Of a stretch of 64,000 bases of DNA, positions 57,579 through 64,000 are shown piece after piece. Made by a program: the position numbers and the translations under genes. The notes beneath the pieces are model-generated. The model ran no database searches. It was not told the origin of the DNA and saw only the letters and a list, made by a program, of their open reading frames with translations. The stretch comes from Odontocerum albicorne (lineage: Eukaryota; Arthropoda; Insecta; Trichoptera; Odontoceridae). Position 1 is the first letter of the stretch. Every line of letters begins with the position of its first letter. The DNA lies in NCBI GenBank assembly GCA_949825065.1, contig OX463841.1, positions 25,741,129-25,805,128 on the forward strand, written 5' to 3'.

Positions 57579-58546
57579 ATTTTTCATAAACTTTTTATTG
57601 AAACCCCATATTTCATACCCTATCATATACGAGTAGTTGAGATTTATTTTATTTTACATGAAAAGTATACAATATTCAATGATTATAAATGATGCATGAA
57701 TAAACAAGACAGTCAAAAACAAGTAAATTTAAGTGGACACTTAAATTATATTATATGATCTGAGTTTGTTGCTTGTCAGTCGTAACTCCAGTAAACTAGA
57801 ATTTTGCCTGTATCTTACTGAGAACATGTGAACATGAAAAAATATTTTATGCTTTTTACCGCCTGTCAATAATTATTGAATTCCTTTTTTAGAAATTTTC
57901 ATTCACTTGATAAATTGTGAGAACTTATGTTTATGTGGCGCGTGAATTAACCCTTTACTTGACGATATCTCAAATTTATTCCCGAAACTCAATACTAGCT
58001 GTAAACATCAGAGCCAGTAACAAAAAAATGAAAAAGGACACGTGGCAGGTAGAAAAATAGGTGGTTCATCAAAGAAGAATCCTCTTGCATTTCCTTTACT
58101 CGTGACCAGGAACCATTATATTCCTATAATAGGGTATCCCGTATTCATAAAATGTTCTCTTCGTTGTATACACTGTGCACTTAATAAAGAATAAAGGACG
58201 AATCAAGTTTGAACATGATTTAAATTCAGCATATTAGACTGTGGGGTGGCATGATTTGATTAAGGGAAGGTTGTAGAAAGCAAAGAAAATATTCGGCCTA
58301 TCTAAGGGTTTCCGTTTCCGGATAGCGGTGAGGGTTTTCCTAGGGTGGCGAAATAGACGGTAACGGGGGTGTATCTCTTGGGACCCTTTTCCTTTGGATT
58401 CTCACCCTTTCTCTTTGTTTTTCTTTTCGTTTTCTTCTCCTTGAGTTAAAAGATAATATTTTATATAGATTTTTTATCGAAAATTTATTGCATTAAGCTT
58501 TTTAAAAAAAAATCATCTATAAAAATGGACCATTGGATATTCAATA
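57579..58546. other. Spacer with an unassigned GC-richer stretch
   Basis: 58,290-58,430 is GC-richer (TTTCCGGATAGCGGTGAGGG) and not assigned. TACGAGTA lies at 57,628. Confidence 0.45.
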
Positions 58547-58987
58547 AAATAGTCTCCTTTTATCCGCGGAGGATACGTTTCAATAACCCCAGTTGATGCC
58601 TGAAACCGCAGATTGTACCAAACCTTACATGCTATGTTTATTTCCTATAAATACATTGCTACAATATAGTAAAATTGATATATTAGGTGCAGTAAGAGGT
58701 AAACAATAATAGCTTACAATAAAATAGAACAATATACTGTAATAAAATTCATGTGAATGTCATCTCTCTCACTCAAAACGTATTATTGTGCTTTACTCAC
58801 ATTTCTTCTTCTTTTGATGATGGGATATTTAAACGAGTTGAATAACGTAGACAATATGACGTTGAATTAGGGAACTGTTGATCTTATGACGGCACGTTGA
58901 AATTTTCTATTTAATATTTTCGAACCGCGTTTAACCGCGGGCAATGGAAATCGCGGAAAGAAAAATGGCGTGTAATGTGGCGACTAA
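58547..58987. mobile_element. Tigger/pogo-like MITE (about 440 bp)
   Basis: The left end has AGTCTCCTTTTATCCGCGGA. The right end, read inverted, has TTAGTCGCCACATTACACGC followed by TTTCCGCGATTTCCATTGCC and CCGCGGTTAAACGCGG. These are imperfect TIRs of the 'CAGTAGTCCCC..TTATCCGCGG' type, with possible TA flanks at 58,545 and 58,988. Internal stretches, including TGATGCCTGAAACCGCAG, AGGTGCAGTAAGAGG, AAAATAGAACAATATACTGT and ATGTGAATGTCATCTCTCTC, match my memory of the Tigger (pogo) family described in mammals. No coding capacity. Confidence 0.75.
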
Positions 58988-59054
58988 TATAAAATCTAGA
59001 TGTAGAAGTATGCAGCAATGAATTTTTTAACATATTTTTTTTAGGTTTCGGTTT

Positions 59055-59150
59055 GGTCGGTACTGTGGCCCAGTATTGAGCGCGCGGGTTAAACAACCAG
59101 GCGCCCTGCGTTAGATTCCACTTCGATCTCGTGCTACGATTATTCAAAAA
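59055..59150 (+). mobile_element. tRNA-like SINE head
   Basis: TACTGTGGCCCAGTATTGAG (box A region), GCGCGCGGGTTAAACAACCAG, GCGTTAGATTCCACTTCGAT (box B region), then a T-run at 59,153. Part of the class with a longer variable arm. The - strand frame here is a shadow. Confidence 0.5.
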
Positions 59151-59894
59151 CCTTTTTTCATCCCATTATTTTATTATCATTTCGCTCAGTAGCTGCTTTA
59201 CATACAAATCCTTTACTATTATGAAGCGATCTCATAGGTTTTTTGTATTGCGAAATAGTAACATATCTTGATGAATAATTTTAAATCTTAGAATATACAA
59301 AGCGGGCTCTTAAATTTACTTATTTTTATCTATTACTATTGATAAAATATCATATACTATTCTATAACCTCAAATAAGAAAAACACGGTGTTTGAAATTT
59401 GATATACACTTGGACAAATAAATGACAATTTATTTAATCTTATATTTTCCCCTTTGTCATTTTGTTTCGTAATGACAGTTCAATGAAGCGTTGTGGCCAG
59501 GGATACCCCTCCATTGCTGCGTCTCCCATCCTAGAGGCTTGCCTCGTCTCGTTCCCATTGTGGAAAATGTTCAACCTTTTTCCATTATCCTCAATAAAGG
59601 CCGGCCTCCCCAAAGCTTTGTGGCGTGGGAATCTTTCAAGTGCTGACACAGCTAATACGACTTTATTTCGAGAGAAACTATGGATGGACAACAGACTCTA
59701 ATAAGTGAAGATACACTCTCTGAATATGTGACCGCTTGAAAGCCTCTGATTGCATTGAACCGTGAGAAATTTCCTAAATTGTAATTATTGGCTTCCGCCA
59801 ACATTTACTCTGTTTCCCTGGCAGAAATAAACGATTCTTAAATTAATGATTTGATCAAGATAAATAAATAAAAGCTGAAAATAATTCACAGCTG
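59151..59894. other. Spacer with an unassigned GC-richer stretch
   Basis: 59,470-59,700 is GC-richer and has overlapping open frames of 79-83 codons on both strands without recognisable motifs. It may be part of an element. Not called. Confidence 0.4.
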
Positions 59895-60080
59895 ACAATC
59901 TTCATAGCGGTTGATAGAAGGGTTATCTTCCACCTTTGGGCTCGGGCTTAATTCCTGGTATACCCCGAAAAAGTCTTGATTTTTCACATACTGGACTATT
60001 TACATATTTCTGATTGATTGGAATAAATTGCCAGTAGTAATAAGTCTCCCTGGTTTTACTGTAAACAATTGAAGATTCAT
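59895..60080 (+). mobile_element. SINE family 2, decayed
   Basis: Decayed head (GGTTGATAGAAGGGTTATCT, GGGCTCGGGCTTAATTCCTG). Tail TTGATTGGAATAAATTGCCA, AATAAGTCTCCCTGGTTTTA and ACTGTAAAC, collinear with the 53.6-kb copy. Confidence 0.65.
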
Positions 60081-60204
60081 ACAATTCAAAAGCTTATCAG
60101 GCTCATTTTATTGTTATTTATTTTATGTTGACACAAATTCAATTTTCAAACTACGTTTCTACGTAGAATTGGCTGAGCAGATGAATTCTAGTCACATGAC
60201 TGCG

Positions 60205-60415
60205 GCGCGGCATTTCCTTCAATAATGACGTCAAATTGCGGACATGGTTGGACGAATTCCTCGAGTCAAGACCGGATGGTTTTTATCGCACAGGCATTGA
60301 AAAACTTGTAGAACGTTGGCAAGAAGTTGTAAATAATGAAGGAGAATACACTATTGACTAATTTGTTGTAAAATAATGAAGGAGAATACATTATTGACTA
60401 ATTTATTGTAATTTT
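60205..60415 (+). pseudogene. mariner transposase C-terminal remnant
   Basis: L-R-T-W-L-D-E-F-L-E-S-R-P-D-G-F, then R-T-G-I-E-K-L-V-E-R-W-Q-E-V-V and N-N-E-G-E-Y-T-I-D and a stop, at about 60,235-60,361. This is the end of a mariner transposase. The stop region is tandemly duplicated with a 40-bp period (60,331 and 60,371). The catalytic part is missing and no TIR was recognised. Confidence 0.8.
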
Positions 60416-60529
60416 TTTTATTGTGTCCACTTGTTCTCTTCATTTGGAAAAAAACAGACACAATTTATGTTAACACCCAATAAATGCATTTGAATTTGTG
60501 GTGCTGAAGAAGGATGTAACGAATTCCAT

Positions 60530-60848
60530 GGACAGCAAGACGAACTAACGCCTCCATTCTCGAAGAACTAAGAATCAGCAACAGATTGTCGACAATATGC
60601 CTTCGACAAGTCATCTGATTCTTTGGTCACATTGCTCGTAGCCAAGGATACAGTTTGGAGAGGCCTGTGGGTACTGGAGGCGTGGAAGGACGACGCACTA
60701 GAGGAAGAATCCCAATACGTTGGACTGACCAAATGAGAGATGCAAATGGACTACCTTTAACAAATGCCCATCGAACCGCGGAGTCCACGGATGAATGGAT
60801 AGGAGTCGTCAGAAGCTATCATGGAACTCACGATGCATAGTCATGAGC
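60530..60848 (+). mobile_element. RTE-type LINE family C, 3' end (copy 3, best preserved)
   Basis: R-R-T-N-A-S-I-L-E-E-L-R-I, then R-L-S-T-I-C-L-R-Q, F-F-G-H-I-A-R, L-E-R-P-V-G-T-G-G-V-E-G-R-R, R-I-P-I-R-W-T-D-Q and A-E-S-T-D-E-W, ending H-D-A and a stop. This is the G-H-x-x-R ... G-R-x-x-x-R-W C-terminal domain of an RTE-like LINE protein. One stop near 60,616 and otherwise an open frame to 60,840. A GATGATGATG end follows at 60,860. Confidence 0.82.
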
Positions 60849-61079
60849 TATACGACAGGATGATGATGTTATCAATATTTTAAATTAATATTTCCATCAT
60901 AGTTTGCAATATATTTTGAGTAACAACTTATTTTCAGTAACTTAATAACTTAGAACTGGGTAAATAAGTATACTGGGAAAAGTACCATATGTGGTGTTTC
61001 GATCACGATAGAATATGAGATATAATTATTAAGAATTAATTTGAGCTTAAAACTTATTTGTTAGGTAGGGTGAAAAAAG
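60849..61079. other. Short spacer
   Basis: AT-rich; nothing recognised. Confidence 0.4.
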
Positions 61080-61378
61080 ACATGTAGTGGTGGTTAAGTG
61101 GGTGGGTAACGTGAAACTGACTTAACAAATTTACAATGCAAGCGTGAATGTGAGTCGTGGTACAGGACGACCAAGAAAAGTAAATTAGGAGCAAGTTAAT
61201 AAAATGTTGAAAAATAAATTGGTAAGAAGTTAGAGAAAATAAAAATCTGTATGAGAAGATGTATGGATGAAGAGGAGGCTAAAAAAGTATGTTGTGATAG
61301 AGAAGTTTGGCGCTCGTCCTCTCTGCCTTTCCCAACTGGGATATGACGTAATGGTATTAATGTATATAATAATCTGTT
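61080..61378 (+). mobile_element. LINE family A 3' end
   Basis: GGTTAAGTGGGTGGGTAACG, ACTTAACAAATTTACAATGC, V-S-R-G-T-G-R-P-R, then Q-V-N-K-M-L-K, K-I-C-M-R-R-C-M-D-E-E-E-A-K-K-V-C-C-D-R and a decayed CTGCCTTTCCCAACTGGGAT / GACGTAATGG terminus. Confidence 0.7.
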
Positions 61379-62304
61379 TTCCTGTCAGTCATCTTAAAAA
61401 TAACGGCTATATTATAAATCAGATTAATAACAATGAATAACGAACCGTAATACTCCACACGTAATCAATCGTCTTGAAATTTATGAATAATTTTCATTTT
61501 GACATGTTATATTTTAAACTTCATCATTATTGATCGACCCACTTGACTTAGTTGATGAATTGATAAAATATGTGCCTATAATTTGTACATAAATAACGAC
61601 TAATAATTATTCCTAAATGCTAAATTCATTCACGTCGTCCTTCAAGAATGATTTAATCTCACACGTTTATGAATATTTATGTTTTGAACTCAAATAAAAG
61701 GGGGCATGGCTTTGAGGTAAAATCGCTTGAAATATGGTAAAATCTGACAATTTTATGCCCCAGTTATATAACGTATAGATGCTAACTGCATACATATCAC
61801 ACAGCCGAGAATGCGGGTTGAACTTGTCATTCGAGTCGCATATATTATATAAAGCAGTTTTTAAAACTTCACTCCTTGTTTTCCAATCTTGTCAGGGCCG
61901 ACTTCTACGTCCATATTTGCAATGATGTATGCAATTCAATACATATACGAATAGAATTATGATCTGTAAGCACTTTTCTTTCTAATTTTTAATATTTGTG
62001 TCTGTGTGTAATATGTTGTCCGGAAAATAGTTTAATATTTCTCAGATAGATTAACTTGGGACAAAAGTTTCGTTCTAACTTCATTCCAAACGTGCTGAAT
62101 ATATATTTTTATGAAAGGTAATAGTTTCGCACATTTTTCTGCCATTATTAACCAAAATTGCTTCAGCGGTATTTTTGGCGACATTTTGAGGATGAAACAT
62201 GTGTTGTTATTTCAATGCTTGATGCTTTTTTCACTACCGCGAAGGAAATGCGACACACACCAAAAAATAAACATGTACAGTATATTGTGACGATGCAGTA
62301 AACA
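61379..62304. other. AT-rich spacer
   Basis: No gene recognised. Confidence 0.5.
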
Positions 62305-62485
62305 ATCGTGTGTGTTAAATGTGGTTTGAAAAAATCCTTAATGGTGATAAGACGGATTACTACTGATGACGACTAAGCTGAGGCTTTGATCGAGAATAAC
62401 AAGCATTCTACGACACGAGAAATTGCTAAAATACTAAAAATATAGAAAACCGCTGTTCACTGACAACCATTACATTTGTTGCAAT
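62305..62485 (+). pseudogene. mariner transposase N-terminal (HTH) remnant
   Basis: In shifting frames: V-K-C-G-L-K-K (for the W-F-x-K-F-R block), N-G-D-K-T, T-D-D-D-stop-A-E-A-L-I-E-N-N, then S-T-T-R-E-I-A-K-I-L-K and V-H. This is the second helix-turn-helix of mariner transposases. Stops at 62,373 and 62,441. It lies downstream of the C-terminal remnant at 60.2 kb on the same strand, so the two are separate insertions or a rearranged copy. Confidence 0.75.
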
Positions 62486-63059
62486 TTTCCGTTTGATTTT
62501 GAGTTTAAAATATGAAATTACTTTACGGACAATCCAATGTTTTGATGAACTCGCTAGATGAATTGATTGCAATCAAAATGTCTTCTATTTATCTACAGTT
62601 AACAAATAAATTATTTTACATACGTGTCAAATCCTAAGGAAGCTCGCGTGCTATTCAATTTTGTACCATTTATTTCTCAGGTCTAAAATTAACGCGTAAA
62701 ATTTTATTTATTTATTTCATTAATTTACGATACAACAGTGTCTTTTACAAACAAAATCACACGAGACAAGCTAATACAAATACTTAATATTATAGACTAA
62801 ATTAAAAAACTTTATCTTAAACTTACATATAGTTACAAAGAATATGTAAAAGCTATCATCAAAAAGTAATTGTTTATATTAATTTTATATTTATAATAGA
62901 TACATCTCCATAAAAATTAAAAAATACCAACAGGGGAATGAAATCTAAATTTCAGAAGTAAATAATCAGAATTTCGATAAACGCTGCAAATATACAAAAC
63001 GAATGATACCAGGGAGTTAAGCGTTTCGTTAAATTTGAACACCTAGGAAATAGACGAAT
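62486..63059. other. AT-rich spacer
   Basis: Contains (ATTT)n-like runs near 62,705-62,725; nothing else recognised. Confidence 0.45.
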
Positions 63060-63470
63060 AAATGCTGTAGAAATGCGCGCTTTCAGACGAATACACGAAG
63101 TAACAATGTATGACATAATACGGAATATAGTGATTAGGGATGAAAGTGAACTTAACGCTGATGTGCTGAGTAGGATGACGAAGAGCACGCTGAGATTGTT
63201 TGGGTATGTGGAATGAATGAATGAATGAAGAAAGACTAACAAATGAGATATGTTGTGCATATGTGAGTGGAAGACGTATGAGAGGAAGACCAAGGAACGT
63301 ATGGTTGGATCATGATACTCTGAAAGAAGATACGCAGAAAGTCAGAGAAATCGTAGAGGTTTTATGAATGTGGAAGAGGCTATGGGTCTGTGTCTGGCGC
63401 TCTGTCTTCTCTACCTACCTCGACAGGGAGATGGCGTGATGGTATTTTTGTATGTCTTTAGTAAATAGTA
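63060..63470 (+). mobile_element. LINE family A 3' end, longest copy
   Basis: F-R-R-I-H-E-V-T-M-Y-D-I-I-R-N-I-V-I (about 63,082-63,135), R-M-T-K-S-T-L-R-L-F-G-Y-V-E, the ACTAACAAATGAGATATG block, a K-T-Y-E-R-K-T-K-E-R stretch, S-Q-R-N-R-R-G-F-M-N-V-E-E-A, then CTACCTACCTCGACAGGGAG and GCGTGATGG. It starts further 5' than the other copies. Several stops. The - strand frame at 62,952-63,293 is a shadow. Confidence 0.75.
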
Positions 63471-63589
63471 CAAATTACATCAGAGAGGGGATAAAACGAT
63501 GAATAATAGCAGTTACCAAATGCTATTTTGCCCCAAAAATTCAGTTACCTATTACTGTTCTCACGTTGTTTCAAGATTTTGGTGTATTT

Positions 63590-63835
63590 ATACAATAGTT
63601 GAATGTGAGACTCTTACAAGGGCCGACGAGAGTTCCTTGAATATTTTAAAAAGAACAATATTGCGGAGAATCTATCGGCTAGTGCAAGAAGGTGAATCTT
63701 AACTCATCTTATACAACCAGAAGTTGTATGACCTCTTCCAGGACAATCCATCTTTCCGTTTGTAAAGCTCGGAGGGCTCCGTGGATGATAAGATAGCCGG
63801 GCATTCAACTAGATAAGCCAATTTTCTTTCCTTCT
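63590..63835 (+). mobile_element. RTE-like LINE, RT C-terminal fragment
   Basis: V-E-C-E-T-L-T-R-A-D-E-S-S-L-N-I-L-K-R (about 63,600-63,656), I-L-R-R-I-Y, then Y-N-Q-K-L-Y-D-L-F-Q-D and K-A-R-R-A-P-W. These match the 'E.W.lt..de..L..fer..LR.i......wr.r.n.ELy.ly' segment of insect LINE reverse transcriptases. One stop within; truncated on both sides. Confidence 0.72.
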
Positions 63836-64000
63836 AGCATTTTTACTCTGCTTCTTTGCTCAAGCTTTATTACAAAATGTATTGTGTTAAAAATTTACTT
63901 GGTCACTAATTTTCTTTTGACATATGTAGACAATGATTTTTTTTATCAAAATAAATACTCTGGCGGTATCATTTTTATCGGGGCTCTGTCTCTTGTTTTC

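Overview
The window is eukaryotic, AT-rich and almost free of host genes. It looks like intergenic or intronic DNA of an insect. The evidence for an insect is the mix of mobile elements: R1/jockey-type, RTE-type and CR1-like LINE fragments, mariner copies, a Helitron with the 3' end usual in arthropods, and tRNA-headed SINEs. The species call is inference. No rRNA, intact tRNA gene, CRISPR array or bacterial operon was found. The longest non-repeat open frames (about 135 and 116 codons) look like chance or decayed LINE sequence.

Layout. 0-10 kb: AT-rich spacer, a three-copy minisatellite, a LINE tail, a SINE and decayed LINE 3' ends on both strands, including a long R1-type piece at 6.4-7.45 kb. 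10.1-13.5 kb: a full-length but scrambled Helitron. 14.7-17.5 kb: another LINE tail, an 897-bp TTAA-flanked inverted-repeat element and a 3 x 91-bp minisatellite. 18.15-18.4 kb: the best candidate host exon. 18.5-32 kb: SINEs, LINE ends and a hammerhead-like motif at 25.6 kb. 33.4-34.3 kb: an internally deleted mariner with both inverted repeats. 37-40 kb: simple repeats, namely two (AT)n blocks, a 7 x 52-bp minisatellite and a GT/GTAC microsatellite. 40.7-43.5 kb: the best-preserved RTE-type LINE piece, and a DNA transposon interrupted by a SINE. 45-54 kb: tRNA-like heads, LINE ends, a GC-rich patch and a 200-N assembly gap. 54-64 kb: a jockey-like LINE end, a 5 x 91-bp minisatellite, a Tigger/pogo-like MITE, two mariner remnants and more LINE ends.

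How the parts relate. Nearly every LINE copy is a 5'-truncated 3' end, as expected of target-primed reverse transcription. One SINE family carries the same 3' tail as the CR1-like LINE in this window, including an exact 20-base match, so that LINE is its likely mobilising partner. One LINE family supplies at least twelve separate pieces confined to the last few hundred bases. The octamer TACGAGTA, on either strand, occurs about 20 times at scattered sites that belong to no single repeat family, many times more than base composition predicts. It is the least explained signal in the window.
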